A DNA stretch of 51,060 nucleotides. It comes from Bacteroidaceae bacterium. Lineage in GTDB: Bacteria; Bacteroidota; Bacteroidia; Bacteroidales; Bacteroidaceae. The translations under genes were made by a program, and so were the position numbers. The notes beneath the pieces were generated by a model. The model made no database searches, was not told the origin of the DNA, and worked only from the letters and a program-made list of their open reading frames with translations. Location of the stretch: contig JAGCPY010000032.1 of NCBI GenBank assembly GCA_017965425.1, positions 1 through 51,060 of the forward strand. The letters run 5' to 3'. This document shows, piece by piece, positions 1 through 7,811 of the stretch. Position 1 is the stretch's first letter. Each line of letters begins with the position of its first letter.

Positions 1-141
1 ATAAGAAAAAATTGTGACTTAGAGCACGTAAATGGATAGGATTGAGCGTATGTGAGCCTTGATTTCTAACTTTTCGGGGCAATTTGTTTACATTTTTATC
101 TCGACTGGCTTATAATCCCGAAAATTTTATCTAAATTTGCA

Positions 142-168
142 GCGTGTTTCTAATGAAACGCGCTTTTT
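142..168 (+). terminator. Intrinsic terminator hairpin of an upstream gene outside the window
   Basis: A 9-bp stem (GCGTGTTTC at 142-150 with GAAACGCGC at 155-163, one G-T wobble) closes a TAAT tetraloop and is followed by TTTTT. A TAAATTTGC string resembling a Bacteroidota -7 box lies at 132-140, directly before the stem, so a very short transcript starting here is also possible. No gene is visible in 1-141. Confidence 0.6.
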
Positions 169-219
169 ATTTGCTCAAATTCCCTGTCGAATCAGCACCT
201 CGAACCGGAAAAAAGGAGC

Positions 220-322
220 AAGTCTATACGTGTTTGGAGTATGCACATTAAGTGCAGACTATTTCCATAACGTATAGGGGCTGTGCTGAGCCTGACAGGG
301 ATATGGCAGGTCTGCGCTTTTT
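220..322 (+). ncRNA. Candidate structured non-coding RNA or leader with its own terminator
   Basis: Two consecutive stem-loops are visible. The first spans 224-277: CTATACGT pairs with ACGTATAG (270-277), and the interior folds again as TGCAC-ATTAA-GTGCA (242-256). The second pairs GTGCTGAGCCTG (283-294) with CAGGTCTGCGC (307-317), with one mismatch and one bulge, and is followed directly by TTTTT (318-322), as in an intrinsic terminator. I could not assign it to a known riboswitch or small RNA family. It may be a free small RNA or the attenuated leader of the interrupted gene that starts at 396. No clear promoter was found just upstream. Confidence 0.35.
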
Positions 323-395
323 CTGTGTCGCATGGGTGAGTGCGTCTTCTGCCATTGTTCAGACGAAAGTTATTCACTTAAAGACACATACAACG

Positions 396-1286
396 ATGAA
401 GATTCAACAGGTTATTTCTCAGGTTTTCTTCCTGTGTTCGCTTTTCTTGGCCACTTCTACCGCCTACGCATCCTCCAATAGCTCTGGCAGCAAACCGCAA
501 TGGGTCAGCAAGGGTGAAGAAGTCATGAACGCACAACGAACAAACTCTACCTATTACTTCAAGGTTATCAAGTCCTTCGGTTCCGACTTGTCCGCACTCC
601 GTGACAGGCGCGTCATCGCTCTGGGCGAATATATAGGACAGCGCAATCATCTCAGCGGACAGGCCACTACAGAAGTGACCAACCAGCAACAGGGTCAAGC
701 TGTGCAGTCTTCCTCAAGCTTCCGACTCAGATTCACCAACGACATCAACACGCCAGTCTTCTACGCCTAGTTGGTCGATGAGTATTGGGAACGAAGCACG
801 GGCGGCGAATACACCTACTATGCCCTCTTTGCCGTTTCCGACCGTGGCGACCAAACCGTCTTTGACCGCTTCGATGTCAGCCGCACCTATGGCACGGCCC
901 CCATCTTCATGTCCATCATCCCCGGTGTCGGCCAGCTCTACAAGGGCAGCGAAGTCAAAGGCTGGTGTATGCTGGGAGGAGCTGTCCTTGGTGTGGGAGC
1001 CATCGTCTTCTGCGAGAACGAGCGTTCCAGCTATACTGTCAAGATTAAAGAGCAACCCAAGCACGCCCAGACCTACAAGACCAAGGCCGACAACTACCAG
1101 ACCGCCCGCAACGTGGCCATCGGTGTGACGGGTGCACTTGTGGCGTGGAGCATCATCGATGCCGCCGTTGCACCAGGCGTAACACGCATCAAGGTGCGCC
1201 CTGGCGAACAACTGCACATCCAGCCAGCTGCCTTTGTGACTCCGCAGGGGACCAGCTTCGGTGCCTCCCTTTGTTATTCATTCTAA
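396..1286 (+). pseudogene. LPP20-like/membrane protein gene interrupted by an in-frame TAG
   Basis: The reading frame from the ATG at 396 encodes a signal peptide (KIQQVISQVFFLCSLFLATS...), then a region resembling LPP20-like domains (ALGEYIGQRNHLSGQ). It meets TAG at 768-770 and continues in the same frame from 771 to a TAA at 1284-1286 with no other stop. The second half holds a PGVGQLYKGSEVKG membrane hairpin like those of TM2/DUF5683-type proteins and a further hydrophobic segment (VAIGVTGALVAWSII). The intact product would be about 295 residues. A single change (CAG or AAG to TAG) explains the break, so this is a recent nonsense mutation, a sequencing error, or read-through. The ATG at 396 is preferred because a signal peptide follows at once. 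A distant relative of the domain is encoded at 36112-37983. Confidence 0.75.
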
Positions 1287-1293
1287 ATAATAA

Positions 1294-4122
1294 ATGTATA
1301 TGAAGAAGATTCTTTCGTTTACTGTATTGCTCGCATCCTGCCTGTTTGTGCTATTCGGCTGTGCCAAGGACGAGCTGGACACCACGGGCTCCATCGCCGG
1401 TGTCGTCACTGATGCCGAGACTGCTAAAGCACTCTCTGGTGCCACAGTCACCCTTTCACCATCGGGCAAAAGTTTCACCACGGGCGTAGATGGCCGCTAT
1501 GAGTTCCGTGACATCGCTATCGGCAATTACACCGTACAGGCCTCCAAGGGAGGCTATGCGCAGAACCAGAAGAGTGTGGAGGTTATGGCGGGCGAGACGT
1601 CATCGTTGGATATCCCGCTTTCTGCCGCCTCGCCAAAGTTGGAAATGAGTCAACTAACGCTTGAATTTGGTAATATGTCAACGACTTTAACTTTGGACAT
1701 TCGCAATTCGGGATCTGCCTCTTTGTCATGGCAGGTAAGTGAAGACATTAATTGGTTGACGTGCCTGCCTGCATCAGGCTCTACGCGAAGTGGCGAAACG
1801 TCTTCTGTTGTGGTGAATGTGGACAGGACGGGATTGGAAAAAGGTACATACAAACAAACGTTAGCAATTATCTCTAATGGAGGAAGTGCTGTGGTGCAAG
1901 TGTCTCTTTCTGTTTCTTCCATTGCGATTTCATATATTCCGTCTTCTTTCGATTTCGGTGCCATCACAACAGTGATTCCTTTGGTGTTGACGAACAACGG
2001 TAATGGTAGTTTGCAGTATTCCCTATACCCTTCTAATGAATGGATAAAGATGGAGAAGAACTCTGGCGTACTCACCACTTCAGAAAAGGTGATAATTTCT
2101 GTTGATCGAACAAAGAATGCAGAGGGCGACTACAAAGGATATGTCCGGCTGATAGTGGCGGATGAATCTCTGGATATACCCGTCTCTATGACTATTCCTT
2201 CAAAGGAACGACCAACGGTAAGGATGTCAAGCGTGGATCAGGTGACTCATAACAGTGCCACCTTTTCTGGTGCTTTGGTAGCGGTAGGCAGCGCAAACGT
2301 AACTCGCCACGGCTTTTGCTGGAGTACAACGGAAGATCCTGTGGCAGATGTGGCCAGGACGGCTTCGCTCGGCGATGCTTCCACGGCTAAGGACTTCACT
2401 TACAATGCAACGATGCTCGAAGCTTCCACGACTTATTTTGTCCGTGCTTTTGCAGAGAATGCAGAAGGCATCAGCTACAGCAAACAGATGAAGTTCACGA
2501 CCAAAGACCAACCACAGTCACCGTCTGTGAAAACAGGAAAAATGGTGAACATCCAGAGCAAACAGGCTGAAGTGGAAGGCGAAATCATGAGTCTCGGGAC
2601 AACAGAAGGTGTCCTTGAACACGGGCATGTATGGAGTACCAAAGAGGCACCGACCATTGACGATGCAAAGACCACTTTGGGAGTCATGAAATCTACAGGT
2701 ACGTTTACATCCACGTTGTCGAATCTCCAACCGAACACAACCTACCATGTTAGGGCCTATGCAACTAATCCGGTGGGAACGGAATATGGTGAGGACATCA
2801 CTTTTACCACATTACAGGATAAATCAGAGCTTTGGGACGGTTCCGTTGCCACGTCTTTTGCTGGCGGAATGGGCACATTGGTGGATCCGTATATCATTGC
2901 AACCCCTGCCCAGTTGGCCTATATAGAGTCGAGTGGAAAGAAGAGTGCTTATTTCAAGTTAAGGAATGACCTTGACCTAAATCATAAGGCTTGGAAACCC
3001 ATTGCGGACTTCAGTGGGCATCTCGATGGCAATGGGAAGACGATTTATCATCTGCGTATCAATCGTAATCAAGACAATGTGGGACTCATTGGGAACTTGA
3101 AGAAAGAGGGGGAAGTAAAGAACCTCACCATATCAGGCGTTTATATGGATCTTGCAGAAAATGAAAACGTAGGATCGTTGGTGGGTACTTGTTTGGGAAA
3201 TCTCAGCAATTGCCATGTCATTTTGGATGAAGATTCAAAGATTATCGGCAATAAGACCGTGGGAGGAATGATAGGCTGTTTCGGAATAGAAATGTACAAT
3301 GCTGATTTAAAACATCAGATCGTTAATTGCTCCGTAGATGCACGCACGCAGGAACTCTTGATTACGGGCATTCAATATGTCGGGGGGCTTATCGGTGGAA
3401 CAGACGTTCATTCTTCAGCAACCATCTCCATTTCTGGCTGTAAGGTAAATGCCTCTGTGGGTGGAAATGGGGATATTGGTGGCATTGCCGGTTATGTTTA
3501 CAATTATTTAGGTAAGACTATAATAGAGGAGTCTTCATACGAAGGCTCATTGATAGGTGAACAAGGCGTCGGTGGTATTATTGGGTATGCTGCAAATAAC
3601 ACTGGCGGTTGTAGTTCATACGTCATCAAGTCTTGTTATGCACGACCATCCATTACCTGTCAAAATAATGGTGGTGGATTGTTAGGAGGTACTCGCTTAG
3701 GAAGCTATGAGATTTCAGCATCATACGCTATCGCGAACTTCCAGAATGCAGGAGATACGATGGGTGGGTTAGTAGGATGGCAGGAACACATGGATTATAA
3801 TAAAACAAGTATCAACTGTTGTTATTCAGTCATGCGAGGCATGGATGGCATGGCGGGTTTCATAGGCTCGAATGCTACAGGTTCTTATGTAAACCTTTAC
3901 GATTGTTTCACCTCTTCCTCGTTCACAGCCGAATCAAGTTCCTATCTCCGAATGGATAATTGTCAAGGGAACTGTGTAGGAACTCAGCTTATGGACAACC
4001 TGTGGGATTCTGGCTCATCTCTTCTCGGCAGTTGGAACTTCTCAAAAACCTTTGAGGCAGAAGCCATAACAGCCAACGGCGTGCAACGTGTCATTTGTCC
4101 AAGACTAAGTTGGGAAGAATGA
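1294..4122 (+). CDS. Surface lipoprotein with CarboxypepD_reg-like, BACON and GLUG-type repeats
   Basis: The start could be 1294 or the ATG at 1300 (MKKILSF), which gives a standard lipoprotein signal ending in the lipobox LFGC, so the mature protein begins at Cys about residue 23. A carboxypeptidase-regulatory-like beta-sandwich follows (GSIAGVVTDAETAKALSGA, about 32-108). Next come two BACON-type segments with the motif SWLTxxPxSG-like (about 110-305), two FN3-like modules sharing HGFCWSTxxxP / HGHVWSTKEAP (about 310-505), and a long region rich in GGLIGG/GGIAGY repeats of the GLUG type (about 540-900). Such proteins are generally exported to the cell surface and bind glycans or mucin. Only 7 nt separate it from the broken gene upstream, so the two may be co-transcribed. 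The exact ligand is unknown. Confidence 0.85.
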   Translation: MYMKKILSFTVLLASCLFVLFGCAKDELDTTGSIAGVVTDAETAKALSGATVTLSPSGKSFTTGVDGRYEFRDIAIGNYTVQASKGGYAQNQKSVEVMAGETSSLDIPLSAASPKLEMSQLTLEFGNMSTTLTLDIRNSGSASLSWQVSEDINWLTCLPASGSTRSGETSSVVVNVDRTGLEKGTYKQTLAIISNGGSAVVQVSLSVSSIAISYIPSSFDFGAITTVIPLVLTNNGNGSLQYSLYPSNEWIKMEKNSGVLTTSEKVIISVDRTKNAEGDYKGYVRLIVADESLDIPVSMTIPSKERPTVRMSSVDQVTHNSATFSGALVAVGSANVTRHGFCWSTTEDPVADVARTASLGDASTAKDFTYNATMLEASTTYFVRAFAENAEGISYSKQMKFTTKDQPQSPSVKTGKMVNIQSKQAEVEGEIMSLGTTEGVLEHGHVWSTKEAPTIDDAKTTLGVMKSTGTFTSTLSNLQPNTTYHVRAYATNPVGTEYGEDITFTTLQDKSELWDGSVATSFAGGMGTLVDPYIIATPAQLAYIESSGKKSAYFKLRNDLDLNHKAWKPIADFSGHLDGNGKTIYHLRINRNQDNVGLIGNLKKEGEVKNLTISGVYMDLAENENVGSLVGTCLGNLSNCHVILDEDSKIIGNKTVGGMIGCFGIEMYNADLKHQIVNCSVDARTQELLITGIQYVGGLIGGTDVHSSATISISGCKVNASVGGNGDIGGIAGYVYNYLGKTIIEESSYEGSLIGEQGVGGIIGYAANNTGGCSSYVIKSCYARPSITCQNNGGGLLGGTRLGSYEISASYAIANFQNAGDTMGGLVGWQEHMDYNKTSINCCYSVMRGMDGMAGFIGSNATGSYVNLYDCFTSSSFTAESSSYLRMDNCQGNCVGTQLMDNLWDSGSSLLGSWNFSKTFEAEAITANGVQRVICPRLSWEE

Positions 4123-4129
4123 TTATGAT

Positions 4130-4165
4130 CCAGCGGCCAGCCATCCACGGTTGGCCGCTGGTTTT
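4130..4165 (+). terminator. Intrinsic terminator after the surface lipoprotein gene
   Basis: CCAGCGGCCA (4130-4139) pairs perfectly with TGGCCGCTGG (4152-4161), with CC/GG pairing possible inside the loop, followed by TTTT. It starts 8 nt after the stop codon. Confidence 0.8.
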
Positions 4166-4211
4166 CAGCAGGATGCCAGACAGCGACTCTGCGAATAATA
4201 GGATGCTCGAA

Positions 4212-4228
4212 TTATTGGTGTCCGCTAA
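4212..4228 (+). repeat. Solo terminal-repeat remnant matching the 42452-42578 MITE
   Basis: TTATTGGTGTCCGCTAA matches the 17-bp terminal inverted repeat of the element at 42452-42578 in 16 of 17 positions. No second end is visible nearby, so this looks like a truncated copy. The rest of 4166-4350 shows no gene or clear structure. Confidence 0.55.
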
Positions 4229-4350
4229 AAAAGCGGCCTGAAAGACCAATGAGCACATAGCCCCTCTCACTGCTGCATCTTTGAAATGCCAGTGTATAGA
4301 CAGGAAAAGTAGAGATTGTATGTAATTCTCCTCGTACACCAATATTTGTG

Positions 4351-4565
4351 AAAAATCCCTCAATCCCTCACCTTGTAAACTAATCACATGAAAATGAATA
4401 TGTTATTGGTGAGGGATTGGTGAGGTATAGGTGAGGGCTGGTGAGGGATGGTGAGGGATGGGACTATTCCCTAACCATCCCTCACCTATCCCTCACCAAT
4501 TCCTCACCTGTAAGTTCTTGATGGATAGTCGAGTAGAGAGAAAGGTGAGGGATTGAGGGATTTTT
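4351..4565. repeat. CCCTCACC long-inverted-repeat element, copy A
   Basis: The outer arms 4351-4374 and 4542-4565 (AAAAATCCCTCAATCCCTCACC plus two T) are perfectly complementary over 24 bp. Inside lie non-matching spacers and an inner imperfect inverted repeat of iterated GGTGAGGGA units (from about 4416) facing TCCCTCACC units (to about 4509). It sits between two convergent genes. Three related elements occur at 16096, 28941 and 44553. No coding potential is visible. Confidence 0.85.
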
Positions 4566-4599
4566 CACTAAAAACCATTGTATGGCGGGGAGCCTTAGG

Positions 4600-4622
4600 A
4601 TGAAGAATGAAGAATGAACAAT
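4600..4622. repeat. AATGAA-type intergenic spacer repeat
   Basis: GATGAAGAATGAAGAATGAA and similar 7-mer reiterations occur here and recur at about 5176-5215, 5455-5490, 5541-5648, 6962-7012 and 45620-45660. They are common low-complexity spacers between genes in this group of bacteria and no function is evident. Confidence 0.6.
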
Positions 4623-4732
4623 CAGCCTTTAGGTCTGTACGTTATAGGTGGAAGGTCTGTACGTTACAGGAGAATGGTGTGCAAGTTCGTGGCTTCATCG
4701 GTTTCTGCTGGCTGGAAAAAGTAGAAAGGGGG

Positions 4733-5161
4733 CTATCGACGTTGCTTGAAACGGCATTGTGGACATAGGCCCTTCAGCATGTAGCTCACAGAAGAAAGCT
4801 GGAAGCCTTCCGGCACTGGAACAACGGGCACCGCAATCGATTCCAGACAATATGTCCGGTGACACTGTTCGCAATGGAAATGCACGTGCTGGTCGTCGTC
4901 TGTGTCGTGGCTATGGCTGCGGCATAGTTCATAGTGGACTCCGTCGCTGCCGCCCTCGATGACGTGGACAAGGTGGTGGTCTCGGAACAGGGTCAGCACG
5001 CGGAAGATGCTGCTCCTGTCCATCGTGAGCAGCCGCGTCTCCAGCTCTGCGAGCGAGAGTGGACGTATGGCGGCAGCGAGTGCTCGAGCCACCAAAAGGC
5101 GGTTGGCTGTGGGGCGTATGCCGTGGCTCGAAAGGAGGTCTGTGGAGGTGTCTTCGGTCAT
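4733..5161 (-). CDS. Fur-family transcriptional regulator, probably Zur-like
   Basis: The 142-residue product has an N-terminal winged helix (SSHGIRPTANRLLVARAL; SLAELETRLLTMDRSSIFRVLTLF) and a C-terminal metal-binding part. The latter has the histidine-rich stretch HSHDTDDDQHVHFHC, the structural zinc pairs CEQC and CPQC, and a terminal basic tail, all typical of Fur/Zur/PerR proteins. Such regulators repress metal-uptake genes when loaded with metal. The Cys4 site and short length fit Zur, but the metal cannot be decided from sequence. An upstream in-frame ATG at 5191 falls inside the AATGAA spacer repeat, so MTEDTSTD at 5161 is preferred. Convergent with the lipoprotein gene. Confidence 0.88.
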   Translation of the reverse strand: MTEDTSTDLLSSHGIRPTANRLLVARALAAAIRPLSLAELETRLLTMDRSSIFRVLTLFRDHHLVHVIEGGSDGVHYELCRSHSHDTDDDQHVHFHCEQCHRTYCLESIAVPVVPVPEGFQLSSVSYMLKGLCPQCRFKQRR

Positions 5162-5225
5162 AGGAAAACCATTATCATGAATAATGAACAATGAAGGATG
5201 AAGAATGAACTCGACGCAAGCTGCC

Positions 5226-5422
5226 TTATCGCCCTGAAAGGGCAGTGAGCAGTCAGCCCAGGGCGGCGCCCTGGGTATTGAACGGCGTATAAATAGTCGC
5301 CCTAAAGGGGCAAAAGCATATCGTCATCATAATGCTTATGCCCTTACAGGGCGAATTATTGGTTCCACATTGTACCCAGGGCGATGCCCTGGGCTATGTG
5401 CTTTTTGGCCTTTCAGGCCGCT
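5226..5422. repeat. Symmetrical cluster of six GC-rich palindromes (REP/BIME-like)
   Basis: Six hairpins occur in order: GCCCTGAAAGGGC (near 5230), CCCAGGGCGGCGCCCTGGG (near 5258), GCCCTAAAGGGGC (near 5300), GCCCTTACAGGGC (near 5340), CCCAGGGCGATGCCCTGGG (near 5374) and GGCCTTTCAGGCC (near 5407). The two halves mirror each other around AAAGCAT...ATGCTT (about 5315-5338), as if two copies inserted head to head. The cluster fills the space between the regulator gene and xseB. Function unknown. Confidence 0.75.
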
Positions 5423-5585
5423 ATATACCTGTGTTAACATACTTGCGAAAGTAATGAACGATGAACGATGAAGAATGAACAATGAACTATGTGGTTTCGG
5501 GTGCAAAAGTAGGCAAAAAGGGGGGATATTCCAATCTTTTATAATGAATAATGAAAATGAACAATGAAGAATGAACATTTTTGTG

Positions 5586-5593
5586 TACTTTTG
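5586..5593 (+). promoter_or_regulatory. Bacteroidota -7 box upstream of xseB
   Basis: TACTTTTG matches TAnnTTTG and lies 46 nt before the chosen xseB start. The same 20-plus-nt context recurs upstream of ilvE at 5900. No good -33 TTTG is seen at the right distance. Confidence 0.5.
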
Positions 5594-5638
5594 TCGCCGA
5601 ATTTGGAAGAATGAACAATGAAGAACGAAGAAAGAAGA

Positions 5639-5833
5639 ATGAAGAAAGAAAAATTGACCTACGAAGAGGCCATGCAGCAGCTCGAAGCGCTGGCACGTCA
5701 GGCCGAGGATGACAAGCTGCCCATCGACCAATTGGCAGACAAACTGAAAGAGGCGCAGCAGCTCATCGACTTCTGCAAGAAGAAGCTGACAGAGGCCGAG
5801 GAGCAGGTGCAACAGCTCTTGCAGAAGCCGTGA
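5639..5833 (+). CDS. xseB: Exodeoxyribonuclease VII small subunit
   Basis: The 64-residue protein (MKKEKLTYEEAMQQLEAL...) carries the XseB pattern: TYEEAMQQLEALARQAEDDKLPIDQLADKLKEAQQLIDFCKKKL, a helical hairpin that binds the XseA large subunit. The complex degrades single-stranded DNA to oligonucleotides in the cytoplasm. An earlier in-frame ATG at 5618 lies in AATGAA-type spacer sequence, so 5639 is preferred. xseA is not in the window, so the subunits are either encoded apart or xseA lies outside. The stop codon lies inside the terminator hairpin. Confidence 0.9.
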   Translation: MKKEKLTYEEAMQQLEALARQAEDDKLPIDQLADKLKEAQQLIDFCKKKLTEAEEQVQQLLQKP

Positions 5834-5844
5834 GACGGCTTTTT
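5826..5844 (+). terminator. Terminator overlapping the xseB stop codon
   Basis: AGCCGT (5826-5831) and ACGGCT (5835-5840) form a stem over a GAG loop, followed by TTTT. The TGA stop (5831-5833) lies inside the hairpin. Confidence 0.7.
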
Positions 5845-5899
5845 GCACGTAAAAAGTGCTTTTCATTACATTTTGTTCGTGTGTATGAAAGATTTTGTG

Positions 5900-5907
5900 T
5901 ACTTTTG
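5900..5907 (+). promoter_or_regulatory. Bacteroidota -7 box upstream of ilvE
   Basis: TACTTTTG is followed by CCGCCGAATTTGA, nearly the same context as the xseB promoter. A TTTG at 5872-5875 lies 24 nt upstream, slightly farther than the usual 19-21. Confidence 0.6.
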
Positions 5908-5935
5908 CCGCCGAATTTGATAAATACACTAAGAA

Positions 5936-6964
5936 ATGAAAGAAACGGGAATAGAATGGGGAAATATCGGTTTCGGATATATCCCGACTGATTACAACGT
6001 ACGTTGCACTTATCGGAATGGCGCATGGGGCGAGATCGAAGTCACGTCGGAGACCACACTGAACCTGAGTATTGCTGCCACCTGCCTGCACTATGGTCAA
6101 GAGGCTTTTGAGGGCCTGAAAGCCTATCGTTGTCCGGACGGCAAGGTTCGTGTGTTCCGTCCGGAGGAGAATGCGGAACGCCTTCAGGCCACTTGCCGTG
6201 GTCTGGTGATGCCGGAAGTGCCGACGGAGATGTTTGTGGAGATGGTCACGAAAGTCGTTCGGCTGAACGAGCGTTTCATTCCTCCGTATGAGAGCGGTGC
6301 AACGTTGTATGTGCGTCCGTTGCTGATTGGCACGACGGCGCAGGTGGGCGTTCATCCGGCTTCGGAGTATCTGCTGGTCATCTTCGTCACGCCGGTGGGT
6401 CCGTATTTCAAAGGCGGTTTCTCGACGAACCCCTACGTGATTACGCGCGATTATGATCGTTCGGCGCCGCTGGGCACTGGCTGCTACAAGGTTGGTGGCA
6501 ACTATGCAGCCAGCTTGCGCGCGAACAAGTGGGCACATGACCAGGGCTATAGCTGCGAGTTCTATCTTGATGCAAAAGAGAAGAAGTACATCGACGAGTG
6601 TGGTGCGGCGAACTTCTTCGGCATCAAGGATAATACCTATATCACGCCTCTGAGCCACAGCATCTTGCCCAGCGTGACGAACAAGAGCTTGATGCAGCTG
6701 GCAGAGGATCTGGGCCTGAAGGTGGAACGTCGTCAGATACCCTTGGAGGAGTTGGCGACGTTCGAGGAGGCTGGTGCCTGCGGAACGGCTGCCGTCATCA
6801 GCCCTATCCAGCGCATCGACGACCCCGAAACAGGTCACAGCTATGTCTTCTCGAAGGACGGCCAGCCCGGCCCCGTCTCTTCGAAGCTCTATCAGAAGCT
6901 CGTCAACATCCAGTATGGCATCGAACCCGATGTGCACGGATGGACGAAAGTGGTCATAGAATAA
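5936..6964 (+). CDS. ilvE: Branched-chain amino acid aminotransferase
   Basis: The 342-residue protein is a fold-type IV PLP aminotransferase. LHYGQEAFEGLKAYR (about 51-65) is the substrate-binding start, TLYVRPLLIGTTAQVGV lines the active site, and Lys185 in GCYKVGGNYAASL is the expected Schiff-base lysine. EFYLDAKEKKYIDECGAANFFGI (about 208-232) binds the cofactor phosphate side. It catalyses the last step of Val, Leu and Ile synthesis and the first step of their breakdown. Length and motifs are normal for the family. It has its own promoter, and trmB follows after a 48-nt spacer-repeat gap. Confidence 0.95.
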   Translation: MKETGIEWGNIGFGYIPTDYNVRCTYRNGAWGEIEVTSETTLNLSIAATCLHYGQEAFEGLKAYRCPDGKVRVFRPEENAERLQATCRGLVMPEVPTEMFVEMVTKVVRLNERFIPPYESGATLYVRPLLIGTTAQVGVHPASEYLLVIFVTPVGPYFKGGFSTNPYVITRDYDRSAPLGTGCYKVGGNYAASLRANKWAHDQGYSCEFYLDAKEKKYIDECGAANFFGIKDNTYITPLSHSILPSVTNKSLMQLAEDLGLKVERRQIPLEELATFEEAGACGTAAVISPIQRIDDPETGHSYVFSKDGQPGPVSSKLYQKLVNIQYGIEPDVHGWTKVVIE

Positions 6965-7012
6965 TGAATAATGAACAATGGACAATGGACAATGGACAAT
7001 GACCATTGAACG
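6962..7012. repeat. AATGAACAATGGACA spacer repeat
   Basis: The gap between ilvE and trmB is made of reiterated ATGAACAATGGACAATGG units with no other feature. Confidence 0.6.
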
Positions 7013-7777
7013 ATGAGCAAAGGAAAGTTGGCCAAGTTCGCCGATCTGGCGAGCTACCCCCACGTCTTCGAGTATCCTTTTTCGGTAGTCGAAGACGTGC
7101 CTTTTGAAATGCGTGGCCGCTGGCGTGAACAGTTCTTCAAGAACGATCATCCGATTGTGCTGGAGCTGGGATGCGGGCGTGGCGAGTATGCCGTAGGCTT
7201 GGCCCGTCGCTACCCCGACCGCAACTTCATCGGGGTGGATATTAAAGGTGCCCGCATGTGGAGCGGTGCGACGGAAGCGCTGAAGGAAGGTCTGACGAAT
7301 GTGGCCTTCTTGCGCACGAACATCGAAATCATCGATCGTTTTTTTGCTCGGGGCGAGGTGGAGGAGATTTGGCTAACGTTCTCTGACCCTCAGATGAAGA
7401 AAGTAACCAAGCGTTTGACTTCGACCTATTTCCTTGAGCGCTACCGCCGCTTCCTGGTTGACGGTGGTATTGTGCACTTGAAGACAGACAGCCATTTTCT
7501 TTTCACCTATACAAAGTACGTCACAGCGGTCAATCATCTACCCGTGGAGATGTGTACGGAGGACTTGTATGGATCTCACCCGCAAGATGCCTCCTTAGAC
7601 CTTAGCATCCGTACCTACTATGAGCAGCAGTGGCTTTCTCGCGGATTGAGCATCAAGTATTTGCGTTTCCGTCTGCCCTTCGAAGGCGCGCTCGTGGAAC
7701 CCGACGTGGAGATACCCCTTGACGATTACCGCAGCTATCACCGAGAAAAACGCAGCTCGCTGACAACGGCCCGTTGA
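7013..7777 (+). CDS. trmB: tRNA (guanine-N7)-methyltransferase
   Basis: This 254-residue class I methyltransferase has the SAM-binding motif [15 protein letters not shown] (about 50-64), the acidic [10 protein letters not shown] (about 72-81), and the family signature [16 protein letters not shown] (about 121-136) in place of the proteobacterial FPDPWPKKRH. The C-terminal part DLYGS and the TYYEQQW segment also fit TrmB. It makes m7G at position 46 of tRNAs. It is convergent with the DUF3667 gene, with a 34-nt gap. Confidence 0.93.
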   Translation: MSKGKLAKFADLASYPHVFEYPFSVVEDVPFEMRGRWREQFFKNDHPIVLELGCGRGEYAVGLARRYPDRNFIGVDIKGARMWSGATEALKEGLTNVAFLRTNIEIIDRFFARGEVEEIWLTFSDPQMKKVTKRLTSTYFLERYRRFLVDGGIVHLKTDSHFLFTYTKYVTAVNHLPVEMCTEDLYGSHPQDASLDLSIRTYYEQQWLSRGLSIKYLRFRLPFEGALVEPDVEIPLDDYRSYHREKRSSLTTAR

Positions 7778-7811
7778 GCTATCTTCAGCGATGAGTCTTT
7801 CTGATAGGACT

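Noticed and set aside
224-322. Assignment of the 5' RNA to 6S RNA, SRP RNA or a TPP/cobalamin riboswitch
   Set aside because: None of the conserved core sequences of these RNAs could be found, so it is left unassigned.
252-395. Longer N-terminus for the first gene beginning at 252
   Set aside because: It would translate the structured RNA and delay the signal peptide by 48 residues; the ATG at 396 gives a normal signal sequence.
768-770. TAG read as an unusual amino acid (pyrrolysine) or programmed read-through
   Set aside because: Pyrrolysine is not expected in this group and no read-through signal is visible. All other genes here end with ordinary stops. A mutation or error is simpler.
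4416-4510. GGTGAGGGATT reiterations as a possible CRISPR-like array
   Set aside because: Units are only 9-11 bp, directly abutting, with no unique spacers of regular length and no cas genes. They form inner arms of an inverted repeat.
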